Below, one piece after another: positions 46,714 through 59,100 of a stretch of DNA of 64,000 nucleotides (position 1 is its first letter; every line of letters starts with the position of its first letter). This stretch comes from Pogonophryne albipinna (taxonomy: Eukaryota; Chordata; Actinopteri; Perciformes; Artedidraconidae). The translations under genes were made by a program, and so were the position numbers. The notes under the pieces are model-generated. The model saw nothing but the letters and a program-made list of their open reading frames with translations, was not told the origin of the DNA and ran no database searches. The DNA lies in contig CM053258.1 in NCBI GenBank assembly GCA_028583405.1, positions 2,705,655 through 2,769,654 on the forward strand, read 5' to 3'.

Positions 46714-47862
46714 GTGTGATTCTGATGCGTGTGTGTGTGTGATTCTGATGCGTGTGTGTGTTGTGTGATTCTGATGTGTGTGTGTGTGTGTGATTCTGAT
46801 GTGTGTGTGTGTGACTCCAGTCCAGACTTCAGCACCGTCCTGAACTCCAGTTTTAATCGCGGTTTCTCTCGACTTCTGGATAACCTCGCCGAGTTCTTCC
46901 GTCCACCGCCCGGTGACTCCGCCCCCTTCGCTGCTCCTGATAGGTCAGCTGCTTCACAAGATATAAATCACACTTTACTCGCACTTTGATTAGGACTACT
47001 GTTTGTTTTCTTTGTAGTGTTTCTGATTGTATGTAAAGCGTCTTTGAGCACTAGGAAAAGCGCTATAAAAATCCAATGTATTATTATTATTATGAATCGT
47101 TTCATTTCTAACAGAATACATTTTAGATCTTTTTTTTATATATTTCCAGTCTTTAAGGGCTGTAGAAGTTTGATTGAGTGTGTCTTACTTACATTTATCC
47201 TGAGAGAAATGTGGCTTAATTTTATCATTTAATTTCACATACATTTCTTTTATAAATATAACAAGTTAGATAAAAATTGTGCACAATGTATAACATGTAT
47301 TTAACATTACAATATATATACAGTGGTGTATTAAAAAGATACAATTGCAGAGTTTAGAAGGTTTTGGCTGATTCCTAGTGCCAGTCAATTAAGTGCAAAT
47401 AAACGCAGCCTCTTAAAATATCGAGTTAACTATCGTACCCTTTAATTATAAAACCTTTAAACACTCACATAATATGATGTTTTTTAAGGTTTTGTTGTGT
47501 GACTTAAAAGAGGAAACAGACCTTCATGTTGACATTGACCTGTATATGACTTATTGTGTGCGTGTGTGTTGTCTGCCTGTGTGTGTGTGTGTGTGTGTCC
47601 AGTCTGTCTGCAGTCAGTCTGCCGCTGGCTAAGATCATCCCCATCATCAACGGGCAGATCAACTCCATCTGCAGTGAGACTCCCAGCCACTTTGTTCAGG
47701 TGACTCCAGGCTACAGTGTTCCCCCTCGTGTTGTATTTCCATTCCAGTGTCTCTAACTTCCTGTCTCTCTACCTGAAGGACCTGCTGATGAACGACCAGG
47801 TGAAGCAGTTTGCAGCCAACGTCTACGAGACATTCAGCGCGCCTCAGGATCTGCAGAAATAA
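40769..47862 (+). CDS. pex3: Peroxisomal biogenesis factor 3 (PEX3)
   Basis: Peroxisomal membrane protein anchor that docks PEX19 carrying new membrane proteins; needed to form peroxisomes. Twelve exons, all with GT/AG and consistent phases: 40769-40841, 41802-41933, 42037-42118, 42365-42408, 42512-42633, 44402-44468, 44571-44625, 45733-45868, 46465-46535, 46821-46943, 47603-47699, 47779-47862. The sum is 1086 nt, 361 aa plus TAA (human is 373). The start [20 protein letters not shown] has the basic N-terminus and membrane anchor (about residues 15-34). Other clear blocks are [84 protein letters not shown] and [13 protein letters not shown]. The exon 8 region ([20 protein letters not shown]) diverges from mammals and is shorter. 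Introns 5, 7, 8, 9 and 10 hold long repeats. Confidence 0.97.
41590..41695. repeat. (CTAT/CTGT)n tract in pex3 intron 1
   Basis: About 100 bp of imperfect ctatctat / ctgtctgt units. Confidence 0.85.
42884..43790. repeat. Interspersed repeat in pex3 intron 5 with a 15-bp satellite
   Basis: (CAAT)n at 42884-42922 leads into tttatttatagcccaatatc and cacagtttgtacagaatatc, the start of a widespread fish repeat. Inside, about 14 copies of a 15-bp unit (ccctctgtccttaga) span 43011-43222. It then continues as repeat-like sequence (ctatgatccaggaccacag etc.) to about 43790. Confidence 0.75.
44008..44295. repeat. Probable MITE in pex3 intron 5
   Basis: cgtaacggcccgtccacacg followed by gaagcttcaacgcttcttcc resembles a dispersed fish repeat. 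Inverted pieces gaagcttcaacg / gttgaagcttc are visible. Ends and target duplication were not determined. Confidence 0.45.
44648..45312. repeat. 37-bp minisatellite in pex3 intron 7
   Basis: About 18 copies of a 37-bp unit (cttctacatcaacatgtgtc + ccctcttcttcatgtct), starting about 23 bp after the exon 7 donor. 37 is not a multiple of 3, but three consecutive units read open in all three plus frames, so the 210-238 codon frames are artefacts. Confidence 0.95.
45411..45936. repeat. Poly-C and (CA)n around pex3 exon 8
   Basis: Poly-C at about 45412-45430. (CA)n at 45873-45936 begins five bases after the exon 8 donor. Confidence 0.9.
46546..46815. repeat. GT-rich minisatellites filling pex3 intron 9
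   Basis: Intron 9 is only 285 bp (46536-46820). It is made of about 5 copies of a 20-24 bp unit (tgcaccggtagacgtgtgtg), (GT)n, then about 4 copies of tgtgattctgatg units, ending in gtgtgactccag|exon 10. Confidence 0.92.
46985..47095 (+). mobile_element. LINE 3' tail fragment in pex3 intron 10
   Basis: tgtaaagcgtctttgagcac then aggaaaagcgctataaaa and an (att)n tail, typical of the 3' end of fish CR1/Rex-like LINEs. Confidence 0.7.
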
Positions 47863-48714
47863 AACCAAAGCACGAGGAAATGAACACGAAGGAAGGAGGG
47901 ATGAAAACAGAAATGATGCTGTGGACTGTTACTCCCTCTCTCCTCCTCCTCCCTGTGAGACACCTTCCTGCAGACTGCACGACAGAAATGTCCAAAACAA
48001 AGCCTCAGATCGACAAGATATTGAACTCAAGGAGGATCGAAAGACTTGCAACAGGTTTTTTCTCACAGAAGAGCCTGTGATTAACCCTAGGAGTGATGCA
48101 TCATGGGAATTGGAGTCCAACTTAACCTGGTAATGTGGTTGTATGTACTCTAAGAGGTAAGAAACACTCACGGAGAGAGACTGACAAAATGTGTTGAAGA
48201 ATTGGTCGCCACTATTTCCAACAAGATGAAACTTAAACATGAGTTTATTATGTTGATTAGAACACAGCTTTTAGGATGATTTTCTATCAGCAGTGGTGAG
48301 CGTTTCATGTTTGTTTACACTACCAGCTGTTCAGTCTGCACTCGCCTGTGATTCCATACGAAAGTATAACTTTATCCAGGTGGTTTGGGGATAAGTTGTA
48401 TCAAATAGGTTTTTTTGCTGGTAATATTCACAGTTTCTTTTTTTTATTGTCACAGTTTGGGAAAGTCTGCAGCAGCTTTTGGTCATTTGAGATATTATTT
48501 TCCATTTTTAAACCATGATTGCTTTAACACAGCCAGGTGCGTGGATTTATTCCAAATTAAATGTGTAATCGAAACCTAACTTTAAATGATCCACGTATTA
48601 TTTTTCATGAAACGCCATTATTAACAAACTAATCAGTAAAGTGTAGTCGCTGTTTCTCCAATCAGAAGACATCCACATTAAAAGCAATAGACTTCTTTTG
48701 GTGCATTCAATAAA
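47863..48714 (+). promoter_or_regulatory. pex3 3' UTR with candidate poly(A) signal
   Basis: AATAAA at 48709-48714 (ttcaataaaatagg) is the first good hexamer after the stop at 47862. No competing gene is seen to about 49.2 kb. Confidence 0.45.
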
Positions 48715-49258
48715 ATAGGACATGCAGACATGACATAGTTCCAAAAACACTGATCTCTGCTCAGATTTCACGATCAATCTGTGTTTTTTGTGTGAATTCA
48801 AAGCATTAAAAGTCCAATTTTATTTTAGATGCAGTTCCCTTTTCACCCAGAAGGGGTCACTCTACTCCAGCACTTGTGAAAATCTGTCTGCATTTCCCTC
48901 TTGTGTTTTTATGTTAAGAACTTTATTTCGGAAATGTTTCTCCTGTTTTGACTTTAAATCAAATGGTTTGTTTGTTGCTATCCGTATGACGATATAACAT
49001 CCTGGCTTGCATCCTAAAGTCGCTCATAACATCGCCTCAATAGCCACATTGGTTTTGTATTTTTCTCACAAATATTCCTTTAAGATGAAATCCTCCAATC
49101 AGTGTGACAGTGTTTCCCATTTCTGTGTTTCTGACACTTTTATAATTTCCATGTCATAACAATTATTTTATATTCCATCTATGTGGAAATTACGACTGAT
49201 ATCGAAAGCCAAGTTACATAAAATCCCTGTATGGATTTCTTTGTGTGTTTCCAACTGT

Positions 49259-49566
49259 CCTCACGTCTGATTGGCTAATAGAATCAGGTGTGTGCAGCTA
49301 ACAAGCGCTCGTTAACAAACCTGCTTCGACCGATCGTATAGGGGTAGAAGTGTGTGTGTGTGTGTCTGTCCTCACGTCTGATTGGCTAATAGAATCAGGT
49401 GTGTGCAGCTAACAAGCGCTCGTTAACAAACCTGCTTCGACCAATCGTATAGGGGTAGAAGTGTGTGTGTCTGTCCTCACGTCTGATTGGCTAATAGAAT
49501 CAGGTGTGTGCAGCTAACGAGCGCTCGTTAACACATCTGCTTCGACCAATCATAGGGGTAGAAAAG
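49259..49566. repeat. Three tandem copies of an about 105-bp unit
   Basis: Each copy contains tcctcacgtctgattggcta, atagaatcaggtgtgtgcag and cgttaacaaacctgcttcga. They are nearly identical, separated by short (GT)n. Confidence 0.93.
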
Positions 49567-50862
49567 TAAGAGGTGGAGACATACAGGACTTCTTACACTA
49601 ATTAATCTTTCTTTATTTCAACATAAATGCATTCACAGTTTAAAAAAAAGTGCATAATTAATAGAGATTTTAACACATTTGAAACAAGGACTAGTGCAAT
49701 AACTAAATCACATTAGATAAGATATGTGAACAACTGTAGTAGTGTTGTGGAGCTGCAGAGAGGTCCTGGACGTAATGAAAAACCCTTTTTTTTAAATACA
49801 GATCCTCTTAAAAAAAATCACACAAAGTTCATTTTTATTGATGTTTAAAAAATGATAATATCTTGAATGAATATTAGACAAAATATCAGTTATTTCTCCC
49901 TCATTGTGCAGCCCTGCTTTGTCGCATTTACTTTATTTCGCCTGTTTTCAATTAATGGATGCTTTTCTTTCACCACAACTGACAACGTATGAATCCACCA
50001 TATTCTCCCATGGCATGTCGAAGCTAGATCTGTTTGTGTCGCGATGGAAATGAAGCTCCTAAAAAATCCCCTGACTGTTCCTCCAGCTATGATAAAGGAC
50101 AAAGTGAAAGCTATATCTGCCAGAAACCAGTTTGTGGGAAAACCAACGACCTTCAGTCTTTATCAGATCTCTCAGTTTCCCTCTGAGGAGACGAGAAAAA
50201 CATCCGGTGACTTGTTTAGACAATTCCTGGATTGCAAAAATAACCGCAGTGAGGAGAGAATGTACATTTCTGTACATGTAATTAAAGACGTTATGCCTTT
50301 TGCAGCATAAATATCCTGAATGACAGAAAAATGTATGTTTGTAGAAATGTATTGATGAGATAATAAAAGTAAAATGTGATTTAATATAAATATTGTGTCT
50401 CCTTTGTGTTTTGGGGCTTTTTAGAAAATGTTAATGCTGCTAAAAATGTATTTATTTAATCATTGTTATTGACCTAGTTTGTCCGTAGAGTATGTTTTAA
50501 TAAAATAAATATTAAAAAAAATGTAATTAAAATGAAGAAAATAATAATAATTAAACTACTAAAATTCAAGAAAATTCAAATATATATAAAAATCAATATA
50601 TTAAAGGAGATTATAATATTTAAAAAAAGAAAACAATAACATTTAGAGTAACATCAAGACACTGATATACAGTCATGGTTCTAAATAAATAATATTATTA
50701 AAAAAGGGATTCAAAAAAATACCACAACTAATTTTTAAACAAAATTAAGTTAATCTATAGTTAAAATGTATAGTTAATTAAAGAAAACAATAACACATTT
50801 AGAGTCCGATTAAGACACTGATATACAATCATATTGTTATAAATAAATAATTGTATTAAAAT
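49567..50862. other. AT-rich intergenic with an unrecognised ORF
   Basis: 50044-50310 (+, 88 codons) reads MEMKLLKNPLTVPPAMIKDK ... DVMPFAA. The block KVKAISARNQFVGKPTTF vaguely recalls BED/CGGBP-type DNA-binding proteins derived from hAT elements. The opposite strand just left (MPWENMVDSY...) looks like a related fragment in reverse. Probably a transposon fossil. 50340-50860 is A/T-rich with no signal. Confidence 0.3.
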
Positions 50863-51371
50863 TAGGGCTGTAAATTAACGCAAAAAAAAATTAACGCCAC
50901 TAATTATTTTAACGCGATTAACGCATGTGTATTTTTTTTCCTCGGCCGCCCCGTAGTTTCAGAGCGCATCGAGTTTAAAATACCATCTACAAGCTGACGC
51001 TGACAGCCCCGCTCCTGCTGCCCGCTTGCAGCAAACCACACTTCCACGCTCACCGGCAGGTGGCCATCGGGAGGACCGGGAGGGTGTGTGTATGTGTGGC
51101 CCGAGCGAGCGAGAGAGAGACCTTACGTGTATTGTTGTTCTTGTTAGCATCTGGTGCTAGCTAGCTGCGCTAACGGATATAAGGAGCTGTTTAAATGAAA
51201 ACAGAGGAGCGACATTTCGCCGACAACTGCGCTGAGCACTTCACTTTATGCAGGAAGCCAGACAGTGGGACATTGTACGAAAAGTCAGCACGGATAGTGC
51301 GCGTGACATGATTGCAGCGTCCAGGCAGCTCCCGTTCGAGCATATGTCTTGAGTTGCACATAGCTCCAACG

Positions 51372-51406
<35 letters not shown>

Positions 51407-51701
51407 TGCATTGTATTATTGAATGAGAGAGGTTCCAGGTTGAATTGAGGCGGATATTTGTAATGTTCAGAGGTTGTTGTGTTTAATATTCATGAGAATA
51501 TTTGTCATTGTTCAAATGATAATAAACATTTGCATAAAGCATATTTGTCCTCTCATATGTTGATAAGAGTATTAAAAACTTGAAAAATATTCCTCTAAGG
51601 TACATTTAGAACAGATCAAAAATGTGCAATTAATCGCGATTAACTATGGACAATCATGCGATTAATCGCGATTAAATATTTTTAATCGACTGACAGCCCT
51701 A
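50863..51701. mobile_element. hAT-type MITE (TTAATCGCGATTAA family) with exact TSD
   Basis: 839 bp from tagggctgtaaattaacg to gactgacagcccta. Exact 8-bp target duplication attaaaat lies at 50855-50862 and 51702-51709. Subterminal palindromes are ttaacgcgattaacgc (left) and attaatcgcgattaa (right, three copies). The interior contains gcgctaacggatataaggag, a module also at about 20430. Confidence 0.9.
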
Positions 51702-51709
51702 ATTAAAAT

Positions 51710-52510
51710 ATATATTTACCACAACTAATTATTAAATAAAAGATTAAAAAATAACAATATTTATAATCAAATAAAGAAAACACATTTAGAGTAAGATTAA
51801 ATAACATTGCAAGACACTGATACACAGTACGATATATACAGTATCCTCATAAAGTCAAATATGTGGAAGTGTTTACTACCTCATTGTGTCAACAGGGGGC
51901 GACACAGAGCAGCTGGAAAGTGTTTCATCATAGATGGCATGTTGAAAATACTTATCTTGGATACCGCTGTTAAAGCTGACTCAGAGTGACATCATCTCTC
52001 AATTGCTCATTAATCAATTTAAGAAATGTTCCGAATTGTAAAATTGGCATTTCAAAATCAAAGGGTGTGTTTTTCCACGTGAGGCAATCGGTTGTTTCCA
52101 TTCTGGGTTCTTATGGAGAAGATAAAGAGATTAACGTCTGCAGCTGCCTTCAGTGGAACAACACAGACCTCTTTAAAGTCCTTTAAAGTCTGAAGGAAAT
52201 ACATCTCTAATGTTTTTATTGTCCAAATCAATTCAGGTTTTCAGTGACTTTCATTTAGTTTGCCACAGAAAACATATCCCACATGTTTCCCCGTCTGCTC
52301 TGAATCAACAGAAATTGGATTGCGGTGAAACCTTTAAGAAGCCGTTGGTGAAAGCTCTTATCTGAACGGAAGAGCAAACAGTGAAACAGCCAGAGGGAAT
52401 ATCGGCAGCTTTGAAAACAGAGACATTGTAAACAAGAGTAGTTCATCAAGTTCATTATATATTGCATACATTATATTATATGTTTTAATTTGAGACATTT
52501 TAAAATTAGA
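51710..52510. other. Intergenic, nothing recognised
   Basis: AT-leaning sequence without splice-bounded coding or obvious repeat. Short frames of 60-70 codons are random. Confidence 0.55.
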
Positions 52511-52514
52511 AATG

Positions 52515-52915
<401 letters not shown>

Positions 52916-53035
52916 CGACATTCATGTTCTTCCTGGTTGAGTGTGTGACTCAAGAGATGACTTCATCTCCATTGACCCTCTCTGACATTTTACCTTATAA
53001 GGAGGAGCAGAGATGAAGAGGTTGTTTTTTTATTG

Positions 53036-53302
53036 GTGGGTGAGTGGATTAAGTGGTTGAACGAATAAAACTAAACTGGGGTATATACGATTAGAAATAT
53101 ATTTAAATTGTCACATTTGGTAAGAAGTACAATTTGCTGCCTGCAAATGTAGGAAATTAAGACATATACATATTTGAATACAAAACATATATAATAACGA
53201 TTGTTTCTCTGCCAACAGTTCACTTGATTTCCTGTTAATTAATATTTGTATTTGGCTATAAACGCTTTGTCTCTTGTAGTTTTAAGTCTTGATACAAAAC
53301 CA
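53036..53302. repeat. Duplicated 265-bp segment, copy 1 (copy 2 at 55190-55449)
   Basis: Shares gtgagtggattaag, taaactggggtata, tcatttgatttcctgtta-like and tttggctataaacgctttgt with 55190-55449 in the same orientation, about 80% alike by eye. 53310-54100 contains tgtggggac / gtccccaca motifs but no recognised gene. Confidence 0.8.
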
Positions 53303-54109
53303 ATAAATGAGGTTAGTGCTATTGTGTTTGAACGTTAAAGAGACACATTTGTTAGCTAAAAGTCACCGAAAAAAATGTCAGAACCCCTCAAAATGTCACG
53401 TTCACATTGTGGGGACTTCTGGACATAAGTTTGGTCCCCACATGGCACAAAAACAGACATTTTTAGGACCCTTGTTGAAAAATACCATTCCCCAGACTCT
53501 TAACCTAATAAAAACTTCAGAGAAATATTGTTAGATATAATAGAACTGCATTGTTGACCAGCCTTTAGGGTATAATACACTTTAAACTAAGATTTAGACA
53601 CGTAACATAACGAGAAGGGGGAGAAAACAACACAATAAACACTTTTTGTTTTTGCATTTTACTTTAAAATCAGGAACAAAATTGAAACAAACATGTTGCG
53701 TTGTGTTTAGACCTTTGAGACACACATTTTTTCCCTACAGTAAAAGTAAAAATGTCACATTAACCTTTGAGCTCTTTTGAATGTGATTGGGTGTATGGTC
53801 CCCACATCGTCATTTAGACAAACTCTTTTAGGACCCTTGTTGAAATAATCAATTCCCTATTGATTCAAACCTCAAAATGAGCCCTCAACCCTTTACTCAA
53901 TTCTCACCCAAATAGACCTTTGAAAAATAAACCACTTAAAAAGTTGGTTTAAAGGTCAAAGGTGGGTTCGGGTGGCATTAAAACAGGGGAATGTGTTGTC
54001 TGGGGATGCAAAATGAAGAATGAAAGGAATATAAAAAGGTTATAAAAGTGGCAAAATAACTATAATTGCACAGGAAGACTAGGGGTAGAGGAATGTGAGA
54101 ATTTGGTTA

Positions 54110-54385
54110 CGGGTATTTCCAAATATCTGCAACAAACTCCCAGAAACCTGCAGGTCCGCTGCAACTCTGACTACTTTTAAATCCAGGCTGAAGACTTTTC
54201 TTTTTGCTTTTAATTGAACTATTCACATCTCACACTGCACACTAACTTTTATTCATGTGTCTGTTATTCGTGTTTTATTATCTTTTCTTTTTAATGTTTC
54301 TGATGTGTTTTATGCTCTTAATGTCTTTCATTGTTGTAAAGCACTTTGAATTGCCTTGCGTTGAAAAGTGCTATATAGAAAAACG
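54110..54385 (+). mobile_element. LINE 3' end (Rex1/CR1-like)
   Basis: The plus strand reads NKLPETCRSAATLTTFKSRL then KTFLFAFN-stop, a LINE ORF C-terminus. It is followed by a tail ending ttgtaaagcactttgaattg and gaaaagtgctatatag. Confidence 0.78.
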
Positions 54386-54423
54386 TGCCTGTCTGCCTTG
54401 AACAACTTGTCTTCACTCTATAA

Positions 54424-54487
<64 letters not shown>

Positions 54488-54556
54488 GGCAGAGTGACGA
54501 TCATGTGCATTGACTAACAGCTGTTTCCAAATGAATGGCCTTTGGGTGAGCATCAT

Positions 54557-54636
<80 letters not shown>
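54424..54636. repeat. Two (CA)n arrays
   Basis: (CA)n at 54424-54482 and 54558-54634, separated by about 75 bp of unique sequence. Confidence 0.95.
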
Positions 54637-54639
54637 TAT

Positions 54640-55545
54640 CTGTGTGTGTGTTGTCAGGCAGATGGTTAACAAACAGCCACATGATGAAAACTGACTTGTT
54701 CTGCAACACAGTGAGTGTGTGATGTGTGTACGTTTCCTCAGAGTTTCAACACAGAGCTACCAGTCAGCATCCTCTCGACCTCTTGACCTCTCTCTGCTGC
54801 TGATTGTCCGATACCCCATAATGAAACGAGTGCTGACGAAATTGCTTCTTACGTCCTGAAATAGTGCTGGAACTCTTCTCAGAAAAGCTGAATCATGCAT
54901 GGTGGCAGAATGAAGCCATTGTTCCACCAAAAAAGGCCCTTTATTGCTGAGTAACTGTGTGGTCAGACCATTAAAGCTCTGATGGGTAGAGTCATGTTCG
55001 ACACGTTCAAAAACAGGTTTGGCTGAAATTAGCGCGACCAGATGACTGTGTGTCACGTTTGAACTCGTGTTTCGGTGTTTGTTCTTCCCCCACAGTGTGT
55101 GTTCATATATTTGCTCTGTTTTTGCCAAAGAGATGGAAATCCCCTCTGTTGTTGACCTGAAAATCTGAGCCGCTTGTGATTTAAACGCCGGGTGAGTGGA
55201 TTAAGAGGTTGAATGAATACAACTAAACTGGGGTATACAGTACGATTAGTAACTTATTTAAATCTAATTACAGCGTCTGATTACAATCTCTTGCCTGCAA
55301 AGAAAATGTAGGATACATATTTTAATACTAAACATGTATAATACGGATTATTTCTCTGGCAACAGTTCATTTGATTTCCTGTTAATCAACATTTTAATTT
55401 GGCTATAAACGCTTTGTCTCTTCATAGTTCTAAGTCTTGATGCAAAACCTCTGCAAGACGATAAAAGACCAGAAATAAAGTTGTCCTGGTACACTCAAAA
55501 ACAATACATTTTGTTGCATTGTGCAATGAAATGTTAAAATAGAAG
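54640..55545. other. Intergenic with duplicated segment, copy 2
   Basis: 55190-55449 is the second copy of the 53036 segment. The minus frame 55128-54757 (123 codons, MAKTEQIYEHTLWGKNKHRN...) has no domain I recognise and no splice or promoter support. Confidence 0.5.
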
Positions 55546-55547
55546 AG

Positions 55548-56054
55548 TAGTGACGAACTGTGTCTATCACAGCATTTATCTAGGTCCTCTGTCTCGAGCC
55601 AGTTAACTAGCGGGCCTTCTAGAATACCCTGGAACCGAGGGAAACTCTGAAAGAACACGCCCATTGGCTACAAATCAATATGATTGGTTGATCAAACTGT
55701 CAGTCCAAACGTACGCTCTCATTCAGTGCAACGGCCAGGGCATTCGATCAAGGATGTAGAATACCTTGTTGAAGGATGTTCTACCCAGAGACCCAGAACA
55801 AGATCTGATTGGTTGCTTTCTTTTCTAACACAAAACCACCGAAATGCGTAGTGCATGGTCCGAGAAGGACAAACAAATCAACGTAACACTGTAATATTAC
55901 AGATCAACAACACAGATACCATTCTCATTTATTCATTATATATACATTTTATTACCTTTTATTTATATAATTAAATCGATTTTTTGTTTGTTTTATCTGA
56001 GTGTTCCAGGGTATTCTCTGAATACCTTGAAGGCCCTGACTGTTCGCCACTGAG
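55548..56054. mobile_element. Probable MITE
   Basis: agtgacgaac at the left and gttcgccact at the right are near inverses. Internal gggccttctagaataccctg and cagggtattc...gaaggccc are also inverted. No target duplication assigned. Confidence 0.55.
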
Positions 56055-56177
56055 TTATCTATAAAAAGACTGCATTATATAACAGCCTTAAGAATTTAAT
56101 GCATGTTTAACAAAAAAGTTTGAAATGAACCCAAATCTGGAAAATGGATCAGAATAGAGAACGAATAAATAATATTT

Positions 56178-59100
56178 GATTGATTGATACATTTATTTCG
56201 AACAAGTAAAATAAATAATTACAAAACAAAATAAATGTTGCAGTGCATAGTCATGTAAGAGAAATCAAAACGAAAAATGACATTTACAACAACAACAACA
56301 ACAGCATTAGACATAAACAACATAAACAGTGCCACATCTAGTGTTCGAAAAGGAGTGAGAAGGAGTATAATTTATTTAATCTCACCCCCTTGTCCCTAAA
56401 TGATTTATTTATAATCTATAATCTGCAATAATTATCATTTTTATGCATTATTGTTATTATTATTATTATTAATCTGCTTTACCTGTTGATTGACATATAT
56501 ACATACACATACATACACTGATATACACATATGCATATACACATATACACACCTACATACTCACACATATACACATAGTCAAACACCTTCCCCATCCCTG
56601 TACCTCGAGAAAGTAATTTCTCTGTATTTCCTCTTGAACTGGTTAATGTCTGGACATCGCTTTAGCTCCACGCTCACACTGTTCCATAGTCTCACTCCAC
56701 GTTCACACTGTTCCATAGTGTCACTCCACGTTCACACTGTTCCATAGTCTCACTCCACGTTCACACTGTTCCATAGTCTCACTCCACATTCACACTGTTC
56801 CATAGTCTCACTCCACGTTCACACTGTTCCATAGTCTCACTCCACGTTCACACTGTTCCATAGTCTCACTCCACGTTCACACTGTTCCATAGTCTCACTC
56901 CACGTTCACACTGTTCCATAGTCTCACTCCACGTTCACACTGTTCCATAGTCTCACTCCACTGGGTTAATGTCTGGACATCGCTTTAGCTCCACGTTCAC
57001 ACTGTTCCATAGTCTCACTCCACGTTCACACTGTTCCATAGTCTCACTCCACATTCACACTGTTCCATAGTCTCACTCCACGTTCACACTGTTCCATAGT
57101 CTCACTCCACGCTCACACTGTTCCATAGTCTCACTCCACGTTCACACTGTTCCATAGTCTCACTCCACGTTCACACTATTCCATAGTCTCACTCCACGTT
57201 CACACTGTTCCATAGTCTCACTTCACGTTCACACTGTTCCATAGTCTCACTCCACGTTCACACTGTTCCATAGTCTCACTCCACGTTCACACTGTTCCTT
57301 AGTCTCACTCCACATTCACACTGTTCCATACTCTCACTCCATGTTCACACTGTTCCATAGTCTCACTCCACGTTCACACTGTTCCATAGTCTCACTCCAC
57401 GTTCACACTGTTCCATAGTCTCACTCCACAGGGTTAATGTCTGGACATCGCTTTAGCTCCACGTTCACACTGTTCCATAGTCTCACTCCACGTTCACACT
57501 GTTCCATAGTCTCACTCCACGTTCACACTGTTCCATAGTCTCACTCCACATTCACACTGTTCCATAGTCTCACTCCACAGGGTTAGGGTTAATGTCTGGA
57601 CATGGCTTTAGCTCCACGTTCACACTGTTCCATAGTCTCACTCCACGTTCACACTGTTCCATAGTCTCACTCCATGTTCACACTGTTCCATAGTCTCACT
57701 CCACGTTCACACTGTTCCATAGTCTCACTCCACGTTCACACTGTTCCATAGTGTCACTCCACGTTCACACTGTTCCATAGTCTCACTCCACGTTCACACT
57801 GTTCCATAGTCTCACTCCACATTCACACTGTTCCATAGTCTCACTCCACGTTCACACTGTTCCATAGTCTCACTCCACGTTCACACTGTTCCATAGTCTC
57901 ACTCCACGTTCACACTGTTCCATAGTCTCACTCCACGTTCACACTGTTCCATAGTCTCACTCCACGTTCACACTGTTCCATAGTCTCACTCCACGTTCAC
58001 ACTGTTCCATAGTCTCACTCCACGTTCACACTGTTCCATAGTCTCACTCCACTGGGTTAATGTCTGGACATCGCTTTAGCTCCACGTTCACACTGTTCCA
58101 TAGTCTCACTCCACGTTCACACTGTTCCATAGTCTCACTCCACATTCACACTGTTCCATAGTCTCACTCCACGTTCACACTGTTCCATAGTCTCACTCCA
58201 CGCTCACACTGTTCCATAGTCTCACTCCACGTTCACACTGTTCCATAGTCTCACTCCACGTTCACACTATTCCATAGTCTCACTCCACGTTCACACTGTT
58301 CCATAGTCTCACTTCACGTTCACACTGTTCCATAGTCTCACTCCACGTTCACACTGTTCCATAGTCTCACTCCACGTTCACACTGTTCCTTAGTCTCACT
58401 CCACATTCACACTGTTCCATACTCTCACTCCATGTTCACACCGTTCCATAGTCTCACTCCACGTTCACACTGTTCCATAGTCTCACTCCACGTTCACACT
58501 GTTCCATAGTCTCACTCCACGTTCACACTGTTCCATAGTCTCACTCCACAGGGTTAATGTCTGGACATCGCTTTAGCTCCACGTTCACACTGTTCCATAG
58601 TCTCACTCCACGTTCACACTGTTCCATAGTCTCACTCCACGTTCACACTGTTCCATAGTCTCACTCCACATTCACACTGTTCCATAGTCTCACTCCACAG
58701 GGTTAGGGTTAATGTCTGGACATGGCTTTAGCTCCACGTTCACACTGTTCCATAGTCTCACTCCACGTTCACACTGTTCCATAGTCTCACTCCATGTTCA
58801 CACTGTTCCATAGTCTCACTCCACGTTCACACTGTTCCATAGTCTCACTCCACGTTCACACTGTTCCATAGTCTCACTCCACGTTCACACTGTTCCATAG
58901 TCTCACTCCACAGGCTGAGATACAAAAAGTTCTTCTGGTTGTGCGGACCCTATGAATTTCAAATAGAAATTGTCTCCTTGAACTATATCCCCCCACTCGT
59001 TGAGTGAATACTTTTTGGATGTTCCCTGGTAAAACGTTATGATTTACCTTAAACATGATTTGTGCCGTTTGGAATTCTACCAGGTCTGTGACTTTTAACA

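Noticed and set aside
54757..55128. 123-codon minus ORF as a possible gene
   Set aside because: No domain recognised, no splice sites or promoter, and repeat-rich surroundings.
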